A DNA stretch of 64,000 nucleotides from Lepturacanthus savala (GCA_030544235.1 CM060467.1:7061001-7125000), one strand, 5' to 3'; counted from the stretch's first letter, positions 34,476-47,508 are shown. The notes: generated from the letters alone by a model not told the origin. Translations and numbers: made by a program.

Positions 34476-35948
34476 TTAATAATCAGATTTTACAGGTGTG
34501 TTGGTAGTCTCTTTATCTGTGGTATCTCTGTGGCTGACTAGTTTTCTGCCCTGATATTTACTCAGCAGTCTGCTTAAAGACCTCCTAAATTTCTCACCTA
34601 CAAATGCATAGATGACTGGATTCAGACAGCAGTGAGATAGTGCAATAATCTCAGCAATGCCCATTGCAGAGTTTATGACTCTTGAGGCCTCGTGCGTGGC
34701 CAGGATATCAAACATTTGCAGAGTCTGGAGGAAAACTGTGACATTGTAGGGCACCCAGCACAACATAAACAGGCACACCACAGTGAATATCAGCTTCACA
34801 GCTTTTCCCTTTTGGGAGTTCCTGGACCTGGACAGCACAACAAGGATTTTCACGTAGCAAAAGATCATGATGGGGAGGCACAAGAAAAGGCTCACTGTGT
34901 TCTCGCTGAAGTTCCGCAACATTTTCCAAAAGTGCTGCCTTTCTTCCGGGTACTGGTGCTGGCATTTGAGGGAGCTGTTGTCCTCTTCGTCAACATATAT
35001 AGAGGCAAACATCACCTGTGGGGTTGCCATGATGACAGATATCACCCACGTTATGATGCTGACGGTGATTCCATAGCGGAGTGTCCGGGCTCGCATGGCT
35101 GCCACGGCATGGACGATGGCCAGGTAGCGGTCCACACTCATTAGAGTCACGAAAAAAGTTCCACTGTAGAAACCCAACTGTTCAGAGGGGCAGAAATAAA
35201 AAAAAAATGTTATATGAGGCCATGTTTTTGCAAATGTCTTACATTATCATGACTTTTCACACCTTAACAACATAAAAGTTTTAGAAGTCGTAGATTAATT
35301 GGAGACTCAGAAGAATTCTGATTCTTAAACGAGGACCTAAAGTCTGTCAAACTGACAACAACTCATCATAAATATGATTGATTTCTTGTGATTTTGTGTT
35401 CTAAATTTAAAAAAAAATTAAATTATCTAAATTATTAAATTAATATATATAAAACTTCACCTGATAGACTCCTGTCATCAGTTTGCATGATAAAAGGTTA
35501 TCTGAATTAGAGGCCCAGATGGGCAGAGACGCAGCCACTATGAAGTCAGACAGAGCCAGGTTGAACAGGTACACATCAGTCATCATCTTCATCTTCACAT
35601 AACGGAGGAGAACCCAGAGAACGGCGGTGTTGCCTGTAGAATCAATTTTGATAAGTCATTATTTGGGGTTTTGTATTATTAAATGTTGCACATTTCCTAC
35701 CATTGCAAGTAAGAGTTTCAGTTAAACAAAATGTAAAATTTGCTTCCAAACATGTCAAGCGTTGCATTTAAAGTGTGCTTTAAGATGTAACGCAGGCCTT
35801 TTTTGTACATACCTAGCAGACCTAGGCAAAACAGCATGTAGTAGAGAACGACTGGGGCCACGAATCCATGGGAAATCGAATCCTCATCACAGATGGATTC
35901 GTTCTCACACTCCCAGTAGATTAACGAGTCGTTCTCTGACGTATTCAT
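34476..35948 (-). CDS. Chemokine receptor R4 (CC-type GPCR), three exons
   Basis: Minus-strand exons 35948-35813, 35633-35461 and 35177-34476 join in phase (1, then 0) to a 336-residue receptor, a normal size for the family. Exon 1 gives MNTSENDSLIYWECENE then the start of TM1; the GN of TM1 spans the first intron. Exon 2 covers TM1 to TM3 (TDVYLFNLALSDFIVAAS, a TM3-start Cys in LLSCKLMTGVYQ). Exon 3 has TLMSVDRYLAIVHA, LCWVPYN, ALSHCCLNPVIYAF and a basic tail ending in KSDY. Two introns interrupt the transmembrane part, unlike R1-R3. The tail has several Ser/Thr for receptor phosphorylation. It is a CC-type receptor, perhaps of a fish-specific group; orthology unresolved. The extracellular N terminus has N-glycosylation sites (NTS, NES) and two cysteines. 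Confidence 0.9.
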
Positions 35949-38825
35949 TGAGCTGTGTGATGAGGAGAAACATCAATAATCACACTTAAAAAAAAAAAAA
36001 AGATCTCATTATGCTTCTTGATGCAATGATATGTAAAGATGTAGAAGTCAGGGTGGTATCAACAAATTCAAATCTATAAATATTGAATGATGTTCAATAA
36101 ATTCAACACAAGTCAAACTGCAAATGTATTATATAAGTTTCATACAAACATGATGAGGGTGTTTTTTTCTTCATTTTTTTTTATTGTGGTTTGCTACCTT
36201 GTTGGACTGTGTTCACTGTACCCTTTAACTTGTGATTTTTTCTTGACATCATCTGACCTGATTAATTACTGGTTAACCGGTAATTAACCAGAATGTATGT
36301 TTGGATTACACTCTGGAAAGCACAAATCTGAACACTAGCATTCAGTATGGTTGGCATGACGCAAAACTGACAAAAGTGGTTTGGTTTGTGGTTGTACAGC
36401 TCTTAAGGTGGATCTGTAAGATGTTGGACTTTGCTTGGTGCATTTGTTCTGGGTTTCAAACCACATAACACTACTCAATTCCCAAAACTTCAAACCATGA
36501 TTAAACCACAATCAAATATTAAAGCAAGAGAATCTTAAACTTCCTTTGGCACTTAAATTGTCGTTTCTTGACAAAATAAAAACTGTTCACTTTCCACCTC
36601 ACCTTAACCACTATGATCATTCCAATCAGACTAAAATAAACAGTTAATATAACATTTAAATAACTTAATATCTAGGGCAATTCTAGGTTTTAATGGAAAT
36701 AAAATAAGAAAAAACATATGAAGAGCCATATGAAGAGACATGGCCAATTCTTGAACTCAGTTTCTTCCTTAATTTCCTTAGATGTGTTCTCATTCTAATA
36801 CAAATCCAGACTAGCTAAATCAGTAATATATTGAAGGTTCTTCTACTTACTTAATAACAATGAGATCTTTTAGCTTCTGAATTCTCTCTTGATGGCGAGG
36901 CAAATATTCCCTTGCTCGGATGTATTTATAAAAAGCTTCCTCCACTAACAAATCTTAAACTAAAAGAAATTAAAGATGCCATTTCCCTTCCTTTTTATTC
37001 AGTTTGACATCATAATGACTGAGCTCTCCTCTGACCTTTTATAGAGACAAACAGTTAAAATGAACAAGTCATATATAAAGGTGAGGGAATTTAATATTAT
37101 TCTTTTAGAATTGAGTATAACTGGATTTTCCTGCCCTTTCAAGTTGAAGATATCATCAAAAGTGTTTATCATTGTATGAGTCATATGTGAAAACCCTCTC
37201 TAGTAAAGAAAGAAAGAAAATAATATCTTCAAAGCATTTTTCTAAATTTGAAAGAAATGGACAATAGTTGTTATATTTTTGTTGGACTTGCTTTAGCTGA
37301 TGAACACACTGAAATGTCAAGGAAAAACATTTCCAACGACCATCACCACTAAAGTCTAGCTCTAGATTAATGCTCGTCTGTCTATGAATATCACACACTT
37401 TTTTTCTATTCTGAACAGAATGGAATCCATGTGATCTGTTTTAAACCACAACTCTCTTCTTCTCTCACCAAAAATACAGAACCACCTGCTTTGACACGCA
37501 TGCCGACCCTCACTTCCTGTGGCTGATAGTGTTGACACACACACTCACACACACATGCACACATGCCCGCAATGCACACTGTGTTTACAACTGTGGGAGG
37601 TGAGAGAGATGCATAGGTCTTGTATACAGCAGCTGAAATTAAACTGAAATATTAATGTACTCACCACGCTTGCTGCCAGAATCACTGCTCCAGAAAGTGA
37701 ATGTCCTTGTGCTGAGCATGAAGCTCACATGGCATCCTGTCTGCTTGTATTGCTCACTTTTGGTGTCAAATCCTGCAGCAGATCTAATTTCTCATAGGTG
37801 AACTCTGGTTTTGTCGTATCTGCCGCATGGTGTAAAAGTTGCACGGAGGTGTCATGTGGTTTTCCGAGAAATGGCAAGATGCAGAACTCAGGGGAAAAAT
37901 GTATTCTAATAGACTTTTCTCATTTCCTTTGATCTTTTCATTTTTGGAGAAATGAACTTTTGAAAATCAGCTCATCAGAAACTATACGATAAGATTTTTT
38001 TATTTTTTTTATTTTTTAATCAGAATCTCACTATTTTCAGTACTTGGTGGTTATTATAAAAAGCAGGTCAGATCTGAATCTTTCCATGTGATGCCTCATA
38101 TCTTCAACTGTATATTCAAATCCACACCAAATTGGATCAATATTATTCTAAAAATCCATGGTACTACTGTCATGCAGTAAAAAATCCTATATCTGACTAT
38201 CTATCCTATATTTGACTTTTTGATATCCCTTCTATTTACCATGCATCTTTTCAGATAAATGTACAAGGCACTAGCAGTTAATGTTAAGTAATGTTAAGAC
38301 ACAACCTGTTATCATCACGAGGAATTGTCACAACAGCAGTGGGGAACATTTTGAGGGCCTAAACTTTGTGGCCTAAAATTTTCCACTTTTCCACTGTTCT
38401 ATTTATATGCTACATTTATGTATGTAATTTAAAACGTATGTATAACTGTGAAGTGTTTTCTTCCCCAAAAGACTATATTTCCCATACTGTCAGAAGGGTG
38501 TTTTGAAGCGGAACAATGGCTACTGATGAGGTAATTACTTCCAATTGTTGTTTGGTTCTTTTTCTTTTTCCACTCCATCTGTGCTGTCTCTTGTTGGCAG
38601 CACAGGCAATATGTCCTATCAATATTCCAAGGATGTTTTGGCCAACTTGGCTAGAACATAATAATCTAAAAATAAACTACATAGAAGAAATGACATGAAA
38701 TTTGTTGAAAATGGACACAAAAACAAAGTCGAGAATGTAGATTCATCAACATTAAAATTAAAAATAAGCTCCTTGGGGTCACTTCATTTAAAAAATATGT
38801 CTTTTTTTTTGTTTGTTATTTTTGT

Positions 38826-39160
38826 ATTTGAGTGATGTCTCAGAGCAAGAAGGTCACAGGTTCAAATCCTTGAGCTGTGACCTTTCTGTGTAGCGTTTGC
38901 ATGTTCTCCATGTATCTGCATGGGTTTTTTCCAGGTTCTCCAGCTTCCTCCCACAGTCCAAAAATGTGCTTAGATTAATTGGAGACTCTAAATTTCCCCT
39001 AATGGTGTGAATGTGTGAATGAGTGAATGGTGGGTGTGTGCCTCACGATAGGCTGGTGACCTGTCTGGGGTGTATCCCCGTCTCTCGCCTTAAGTACGCT
39101 TGGCTCCAGCAGACCCCCATGACCGTAGGGAGGATTAAGCGGGTATAAAAAATGACAGAC
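38826..39160 (+). mobile_element. SINE-like dispersed repeat, copy A
   Basis: Contains GGTTCAAATCC, resembling a tRNA B-box, followed by the phrases TTCTCC..GGTTTTTTCCAGG and CCTCCCACAGTCCAAAAA and GGAGACTCTAAATT, shared with copy B at 44874. The same family occurs widely in fish. tRNA origin is an inference. Confidence 0.65.
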
Positions 39161-39527
39161 AGACTGTGTTTGTTTTGGGTTATTCAATATTTGACAATTT
39201 AAATAAAAATATGTAAATGAGCAAATACAATATTCAAACCTTTCAGTCTATGTTTTTTTGCTAGGTAGAATGAGTCTGCCTTAAGCTCAATAGGGCTACA
39301 GTGTGTGTGTGCCTTCTATGTTACAGTGAAAGTAAGAAAAAGGTACTACTGTTGTACTACAACATGAGCAATGTAGAGTATGAATCATGGCAGGAAGCAG
39401 ATTCACAGTGTAATAATAATGTTTTTTACAAAACTGTGGTTTCAAATTAGGGTCACAGCCACAAAACAAGATGAGAAGATGAGAGAACCCAAGGTGCAAT
39501 GAAGCATCAGTTTTAAATGAGTGCAAC

Positions 39528-40580
39528 ATATACACTGAACAAAAAAACACTTTTGTTTTTGCTCCAATTTTTTATGAGATAAACTCAAAGCTCTAAAACA
39601 TTTTTAGCATACACAAAATAACCATTTATCTTGTTCCAGAGTATCCCAAACATGCTTAATAGGTGACATGTATGCTGGCCATGCAAGAACTGGGAGGTTT
39701 TCAGCTTCCAGGGATCGTGTGCAGATCCTTGCAACATTATCATGCTGCAACATGAGGTGATGTTCTTGGATGTACAGCACAACAGTGAGCCTCAGGATCT
39801 CGTAGCGGTATCTCTGTTCATTCAAAACGCCATCAATAAAATGCACCTGTGTACTTCATCCATAACATACACCTGCCCATACCATAAGTCCACCGCCACC
39901 ATGGGCCACTGCACAGTAAACAGTCTAAACCGGGATTCATCCGTGAAAAGAACACCTCTGTAACATGCCAGATGGCATCGAATATGAGCGTTTGCCACTT
40001 AAGTCAATTACGACGATGAACTGGAGTCAGGTCGAGAAACCGATGAGGACGACGAGCATGCAGATGAGCTTCCTTGAGACAGTTTCTGACAGTTTGTGCA
40101 GAAATTCTTTAATTATGCAAACCACTTGTTTCAGCAGCTGTCTGAGTGGCTGGTCTCAGACAATCTTGGCGGTGAACTTGCTGGATGTGGAGGTCCTGGG
40201 TTGGTGTGGTTACACATAGTCTCTGGTTGTGAGGCTGGTTGGATGTACTGCCAAATTCTCTGAAATGCCTTTGAAGATGGCTTATGATAGAGAAATGAAC
40301 ATTCAGTTCATGAGAAACAGTTCTGGTGGACATTCCTTCTCTCAGCATGCCAATTGCTTGCTCCCTCAAAACTTGTGATAACTCTGGCATTGTGCTGTGT
40401 GATACAACTGAACATTTCAGAATGGCCTTTTATTATGGCCAGTCTAAGGCACATCTGTGCAATTAATCATGCTGTCTAATCAACATCTTGATATACAACA
40501 CTTGTTAGGTGGAATGGATTATATGGATTATTAAAGTGCTCATTATCACAGATTTAGACCAATTTGTGAACAAAATGAGA
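39528..40580 (-). mobile_element. Decayed Tc1/mariner transposon
   Basis: The left end ACACTGAACAAAAAAACACT and following TTTTGTTTTTGCTCC match fish Tc1 terminal repeats; the right terminal repeat is largely missing. On the minus strand, 40390-40109 encodes the N-terminal DNA-binding part of a Tc1 transposase (EQAIGMLREGMSTRTV) and about 39846-39604 its C-terminal part. The second catalytic Asp is in LQHDN; in the SPIEHVWD motif the third catalytic residue is Lys (SPIKHVWD). Frameshifts and stops separate the parts, so the element is dead. Confidence 0.88.
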
Positions 40581-41382
40581 AATCAGAGACATGAGTCATA
40601 ATGAGAGGAGATAAAACTTTAATAATCCCACTGCAACAATGAATCATGTCATAATAACAGCAAAAAAATATATACAAGGGCAGAGTAAATGTGAAATATA
40701 AAAACAATTCGGCAAAATATAAAGTTGAAATGTGAACAAAGGCATGGAAAAGTGCAGATTGTGTGGAAGTAACATTTGATATGAAAGCAAAAAAAAATGC
40801 CATATACAATTTGAAAACGCAAATGCAATGATATGGTATGGTATGGTATATGGTGTACACATGTGAGGCTTAGCCAAAACTGACAAAATATGTGACAAAT
40901 TACAGACCATACAAAAAGTTACATGTTGTGAAAGACCATTTAGCTTTTTTTATGGGTTTTTTTTCCACTTGGCAGATTTTTTTAATTTTCCTTGCAACTT
41001 GCTTCTTGCAAATTCTTCAACAAACACAGGAGGTGCAGTTTTACTGCAGTAAACATTGCGGTCATAGGCAAAAAAGGCTGTTACAAACAAGATGTTCACG
41101 GTTTCAGTCAAGAAATGTGAAGTGCAGCTGACTGAATCTTATACCAAAAAAGGTAGAAGCAGTGTTACGGGTAAGAAGAAATGTTAAGAAAAGTATCCAA
41201 TGGCCTTATAAAGCAGACATTCTAAACATATTTACATTCCAGCTGAAAGTGTAACTCTTATACATAAAAACGCAGTTTTTATGTATAAGAGACTGTTGAT
41301 AAACAATAATGTCATTGGTGGAAAATGAAACACATGTAAGGCAAATCATGGAAAATGTAGCATACATGTATATGTATATATA

Positions 41383-41884
41383 CACTACTGTTCAAAAGTT
41401 TTGTGTTACCTAGAAATATCCTTATTTTTGAAAGAAAATCACAGTTTTTTTCAATGGAGATAACTTTAAACTAATCAGAAATACACTCTCTATATTTCTA
41501 ATGTGGTAAATGACTATTCTAGCTTCAAAGTCTGGTTTTGGTACAATATCTACATAGGTGTATAGAGGCCCATTTCCAGCAACTATCACTCCAGTGTTCT
41601 AATGCTATAATGTGTTTGCTCATTGTATCAGAAGGTTAATGGATGATTAGAAAACCTTTGTGCAGTCATGTTAGCACAGCTGAAAACAATTTAGCTGGTT
41701 AGAGAAGCTAGAAAACTGACAACTTTCTTTGTGAAAGAAAAAAATATTATTTCAAATACAAACCATTATTTATAACCTTTTAATGTCTTGACTATACTTT
41801 CTATTTATTTTACAACTCATTCCCATGACTTTTCATGGAAAACACAAAATTGTCTGGGTGACCCCAAACTTTTGAATGATAGTG
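41383..41884. mobile_element. Nonautonomous TIR transposon (Tc1/mariner-like MITE)
   Basis: Left end CACTACTGTTCAAAAGTTTT and the reverse complement of the right end CACTATCATTCAAAAGTTTG align over about 30 bp, flanked by TA on both sides. No coding capacity. Phrases GGTCACCCAGACAATTTTGT-like and CATGAAAAGTCAT are typical of a common fish repeat. Confidence 0.82.
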
Positions 41885-42087
41885 CATATAAATACTGCTG
41901 ATAAACAACACTGCTATTGGTGGAAAATGAAACACATGTAAGGAAAATCATGTATAATGTATGTATAGCATACATATATATGTATATACTGTATATCCAT
42001 GTATAGCATATGTGATATTGAGTAGTAAAACAAGCTAAAACACTGCAGGAAATGCCATTAAAGCAGATTAGAAGTGTCCTCCACCAC

Positions 42088-43067
42088 CTACATCACTATA
42101 GCAGAGGTGGCCTCAGAAGACTTGGACATAAATGAGCTTCTCCTGAATGAGCTGTCTGATAAGCGTCTGGTGGAGTTGAACCCGGGCACCCATGTCCCCA
42201 GCATCTGTACGGCGCGCTTCATGAACTTCTGTCCCACAAAGGCGTATATGATGGGGTTCAGGCAACAGTGAGCCATGGCAAAGGTCTCCGTCACTGTTAT
42301 CGAAAATTTCAAATTTGTGTCGAACTTGCAGTCTCCCACCAACTCCCCTTTCTGCTGCAGAAACCTCAAGAAGAGTAAAATGTTATATGGGGTCCAGAAT
42401 ATGAAAAAGGCAGCCACGATGCAGATGATCACCTTGATGACGCGGTGCTTCTTTACGGTCCTCATCTTGATCAGAATGGGGATGATCCTGGAGTAGCAAA
42501 CCACCATCACCAGCAAGGGAACCACAAGACCCAAGATGTTGGTTGCGATGTGGTTGTACACCTTCCAGACTTGGCTTTCTGGGGTGTAGCCGCAGCTCAG
42601 CCCGTTCGAGTCATTGGCCACCGTCGTGAGGATGTAACTCGGCAGGGAGACGATCAAGCTCAGCGCCCAGACGACCACGGTCACAGCGATGCCCATTCTC
42701 ATCGTGCGGTATGCCACCACCTTGTAACTGTGCATGATGTAAAGATAGCGGTCTATTGTCATGACGACCATGAAGAAGATGCTGCTGAAGAACCCGATGC
42801 TGTGGGTGCCGCCAACAAAATGGCACAGAAAGGCACCGAAGGGCCATTCTTCGACTACTATATAATGAGTGTAGAAAGGCAACGTGAAGATGAAGAGGAG
42901 GTCGGAGAGAGCCAGGCTGAAGAGGCAGATGTCTGTCATGTTTGTCCGCTTGCAGTGTTTCACCACGACACACACTACCAGGCTGTTACCTTGGGAGAGG
43001 AAAAGAAGCTTTAAATCTATAATCCATTGACTACACATTTGAGTAAATTAATTAAACACACAGATAC

Positions 43068-43163
<96 letters not shown>

Positions 43164-43877
43164 CTACCTATGAATCCAAGGATGAAAACTACACTGTAAA
43201 GAACAGGCAGGAACACCTTGCCAAATTCTTTCACTTCCACACTCTGGCAAGGAGCAACAGTCTCAGTTTCTGAAGCGTAGTAATCGGTGTAATTATACTC
43301 CATTTCGGTGTCATTCAATTCAGAATCTGCAGAAAGAGATTTTAATTTTCACTCATTAGTCAGGTTTTAAAAGTGTTAAATCAGTTCAGTTCTTTTCCCT
43401 AGGATGAATTAGAGTAATGTTAAATAATTTCCTCAATTTGCCTTTCACCAATAAACGTATGCCATCGACAATGTGCCAGCTGCATTGAACATCATCTTTT
43501 AGGCTATATTTAGTAGTAGAAATGAGTTCCAGTTAAAGCTGTTACCATTTGGGCATGTGAGTGTTATCATATCAAAATATCAAAAACTCATTGCTGTTTT
43601 TTAAATGTAATTTTTCAATGATATAAGCACCACATGCAAGACTTCCTCTCATCTCCATTGTATTGGTGAGAATGCAGACAACTTTTTTTTTCTAAACTAT
43701 AATGGGTGTTCTTGTGACACCTGCTGGTCTTCACTGGTAATTGGCTCCCACGTTGAAAACATTTATTACCTACACTTAGGCTATCTACAGGGGGTGAGAC
43801 AAAAAATAGACTGGGGAAAAAAAACAACAACAACCTCGAACACTGTTATTGAGGCTCTGTGATCAGATGTGATGAAT

Positions 43878-43948
<71 letters not shown>

Positions 43949-44302
43949 TCGCCTACAAACAACCAAAGGTATGCAAACAGTTCATGGGAAAGGAATTAAG
44001 AGCTGGTGTAACTTAATTACCAATTTTTACACCATCTAAAACATGTCCTTAAAAGTTAAAGTGTCCTTAAACATGCAAAGTGACAGAATTTAATATGCTC
44101 AATATGTATATGAATGCACATACTGAATAGAAAAAGTAAAAAAATAACAGATTTTCTAAATCAGAGTATTTTCACTGACCCGCATGGAAAGCCCTTTTCC
44201 ACCGTTCTCTTGCAGTTTCGATAAGTCTATGAAATATTAGCCTGTGGCAACTTCAAAATGTGTGTTAGAACAGATTGATTAAAAAAAGCATTCACCTGAC
44301 AT
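42088..44302 (-). CDS. Chemokine receptor R5 (CC-type GPCR), three coding exons
   Basis: Minus-strand coding exons 44302-44296 (ATGTCAG, Kozak-like CACC before it), 43326-43168 and 42989-42088 join in phase to about 355 residues. The second encodes DTEMEYNYTDYYASETE, a tyrosine-rich acidic N terminus with an NYT glycosylation site, and a Cys, then TM1 up to GFIG. The third continues GNSLVVC, TDICLFSLALSDLLF, MVVMTIDRYLYIMH (DRY), SCGYTPE in loop 2, FFIFWTPYN (FWxP rather than CWxP at TM6), AHCCLNPIIYAF and a Ser/Arg-rich tail. An alternative start is the internal ATG at 43303. The intron between exons two and three is only 178 bp and half of it is a microsatellite. A CC-chemokine receptor by overall pattern; the exact orthologue group is uncertain. 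Confidence 0.87.
43067..43163. repeat. (CT)n(CA)n microsatellite inside the R5 intron
   Basis: About 87 bp of CT then 10 bp of AC, immediately beyond the R5 exon-2 donor. On the transcribed strand it reads (TG)n then (GA)n. Confidence 0.97.
43327..44295 (-). other. R5 first intron
   Basis: 969-bp minus-strand intron, donor GTGAAT and acceptor TTTCTGCAG. It contains a (GATA)n microsatellite and, at 43714-43727 on the minus strand, a 13-of-14 match to the CTCF core. Confidence 0.6.
43877..43948. repeat. (GATA)n microsatellite
   Basis: About 17 tandem GATA units in the R5 first intron. Confidence 0.97.
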
Positions 44303-44873
44303 GGTGAGATTTCAGTGATGTCTTTTCCTCTCAGGTAAATCAGCGGCTGCACTTCAGCGGTCCTTTCTTCTCTAGCTGGATCTTTGCGGACGATGATGTC
44401 CTCAAATGTACAGTGAAGACGTAACTGTCCCCTCGTAAAAGAGTAGCACAGGAACAAAAATGCAGATGCTGTTTCCTGCACGTCCCCTGTGTGAGTGTGA
44501 GATCCTTATCAGGAGCCAGAGTTCACACTGCATACTTAATGTGATAAACCTCTAGTATATCACCTCACATACTATTCTAAGAAAAGGAAGATTGACTCAT
44601 AGTGTATAAGTATAAAACCATCTGACTATACTATAGTGATAGAATGAGTAATTTGTTTGTTAGTTTTCAGATTGTCCGTTGAACAGAGTCCAGTATAAAT
44701 TTACTGTGTTTTCAGAGACCACACTTTAGTGTTAGTTGCAAATGGCATAAATGCCTCTTTACAAAAAGAAAAGTGATATCTGTGTGATGGTATTGTTAAA
44801 AACGTTACCATGTTTCAAGTTTCCGTGACTTATTGTAACACACATCTTTAACAGTTTTTGTTCATGCGTTATA

Positions 44874-45185
44874 GGGGTGACATGGTAGGGCAGTGGGTAC
44901 CACTGCTGCCTCACAGCAAGAAGGTTGCAGGTGTAAGACCTTGGACTGAAACCTTTCTGTTTGTAGTTTGCATGTTCTCCCTGTGTCTGCATGGGTTTTC
45001 TCTGGTTTTCTCCCACAGTCCAAAAACATGCTGAGGTTAATTGGAGACTCTAAATTGCCTGTGTGTGTGTGCCCCATGACAGGCTGGTGATCTGTCTGGG
45101 GTGTATCCCTGCCTCTTGCCTGTAATGCGCTGGAATTGACCCCTGTGACCCTCATGAGGAAAAAGTCTGTATAGAAAATGAATGA
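44874..45185 (+). mobile_element. SINE-like dispersed repeat, copy B
   Basis: Same family and orientation as copy A at 38826, and more complete at its start: GGCAGTGGGTACCACTGCTG resembles a tRNA A-box region. Later phrases CCCACAGTCCAAAAACATGC and GGAGACTCTAAATTGCC agree with the other copy. Ends in GAAAATGAATGA. Confidence 0.65.
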
Positions 45186-47508
45186 CTGTTCATGCCTTAT
45201 TAAAAAGTGTTAGTATCCTAGTGGTCTGCAATGGAACTCTTCTGGTGGAAAGTCAAACTTTTTTGTGCAGGGAGGTAGTGTACACCGGGCAGGATGCTGG
45301 GAGTAACATTCCAGGAGAACAGATTTGAATTCTCATCAGGCAGTTTCATTCAAAGATAACATTCACAAGGATTCAGACTTTATTTGTCTTATTTGTATTC
45401 ATAGCACACAACAATCAATGATAATAATACAATAAATATGGACCTTATTACAACAACAACAATATGCTGATAATACTGTGACTAATAATGTTTTTTGAAT
45501 TGGCTATAACACTGTAGGTTCAGCTCTGTGCTGACAATCACATCACTAGACTACAGGTACTTGCAGAGGAGTTTATTATTAGTTAATTAGTTTATTATTA
45601 TTCATTCAGATGTGTGACCATATTGGACCCTGCCAACTAGCACTTTCATCATTTCCAAAGAATAAAGAGGGGCAGTCATTTCAGAAGCAGCGGTATGATG
45701 ATAGCCCACGGCTAGAATAATCCCCAACACCATGATTTGTTTCAGCAGCCATCTTTTTTATTAAATGACGAAAAAATACACAAGCCACAAAACTATGACT
45801 AGGAACACACCATATGCCATCTGTGCCAACAGGAAAGTGCAAAAAGTGTATTTTACCAGGCTGTTGGTTGATAAAATAGGCTACCACAGTTGCTGTCTGC
45901 CACCTGCAGCGCTACATTAAGACATCAGAGCGAGTCTGGGCATGTCAGGGAACGTCTTGATCATTTCATTTACATAAATTATCATTATATTGTTGTTATT
46001 TTTGAAGAGCCACAGGAAAGCTTTGACACACAAAATAGGGATAATTTTTTAAAGAAATGTACCAAAAGGGCAATTTGAGCAAAAGGGCAGTTGCACATGC
46101 CTGTTTTAGAGCTGTGTGGAGCTTATTATGCTAATATTGAATCATTTTGAACAAAAACCAGACATTCTTTGTATTTAAGGATTGCCCCTGATTAGTTTAG
46201 TATCTGGAAATGTGTTCTCCTCCTGAAAAGCAGCTGAAAACTTTACATACACATACCTACATGTGTATGTCAGGAACACTAGTGTACGGGTACTGGTAGT
46301 GTTTGCTTTCAGTCTCCTTAATTTGAAAGGTGACTCATAATGTAGACCAAGTATTACATATTGTGACTGTGAATGAAAGCAGGAGTAATGTCTAAAGTGT
46401 TCAACGTGTTTTCAAAAACTGCAGGTTAGTGTTTGTTGCAAATACATCAGCCTATTTTCAAAAGGAAATTAATGTCTGTGTGATAATTTAAGGAATATTT
46501 GTGGCGAGTCTTATTTCAGGTCACATATTTCTAGTCCTGGAAAGTAAATAAGTAAATTCACTTCAAGTACACATTTTAGAAACTTGTGCTTTACTTTTTA
46601 TTCCACTTATTCCAAATATTGCACTTTTTAATCCAGGTTTAATCCAAGTTACTAGTTACTGCTCAAATCTATAATTTACTGTAAAATAGACAATGTGGTA
46701 TAAATTGTTAGTAGTTGTAATTTATTCAGGCCTGTTTTTTTTTATCTTTTAAACATAATCTACGGTTCTTTTTCTTTAAAAAAATCACATTAATAAGGCA
46801 ACAAAACATGACAAATTCCAAAATTGGTGTATACCTGTATACATTATAATGAATATGAATCATACATACATACTCATTATGCAAAATATATACATTTTAC
46901 ATAATGAGTACTTTTAATAGCCAGTTTAATACAATTCCTTTATATGTTTAATTTGACTGTATTAATAAAGTATATCTATCTTCTTTTTTTTATATCTATC
47001 ATATTTTGATGCATGACTTTTACTTGTAATGGAGTATTTTCTTGCTGTGGTAGTACTACTTGGACTCAAATGAAAGATCCAATTATTCTTCTTCTTTATT
47101 AGTATTTTATTATACACCACAGATACAGTAAGTCATTTAGGAGGGTGTAGCACAGTGGTCTGTGAGTGACCTCTGGTGGTGGAACATCCAACTTTACTTG
47201 TGCAGGAAGGTATCATGTGTCCGGATAGGCACAAAGCATGCTGGGAGAAACATGCCAAGAGATTTAAATTCTCATCAGGGAATTTCAATGAGACTAAATG
47301 CAGAGACGATTCATTCAAATTATAGGCCCATACAACTGCAACTTTTGTTTATCCGTGCAAGTAGCACATCGATAATATAAACCATAATTATGTACATAAT
47401 AATAACAACACAAATACTAGACTAACAATGCTACAACTAGTATAATAATGTGTCTTGAATTGATCCATCCCTGTAGGTTCTTCTCTTTACCTTTAAAACA
47501 CTGGCTTG

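Larger units (their letters stand above)
35949..42087. other. Intergenic region between R4 and R5
   Basis: About 6.1 kb without a convincing gene. From 36000 to 38800 it is AT-rich with nothing recognisable. It then carries a SINE-like repeat (38826-39160), a decayed Tc1 element (39528-40580), and a TIR element (41383-41884) set between two related direct repeats. Confidence 0.65.

Noticed and set aside
34692..35144. Plus-strand open frame opposite R4
   Set aside because: Shadow of R4 exon 3; no family resemblance.
42445..43014. Plus-strand open frame of 189 codons opposite R5
   Set aside because: Antisense shadow of the R5 receptor exon; composition rich in His/Asp as expected from reversed GPCR codons.
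43067..43163. CRISPR array or tandem gene repeat
   Set aside because: Dinucleotide microsatellite without spacers.
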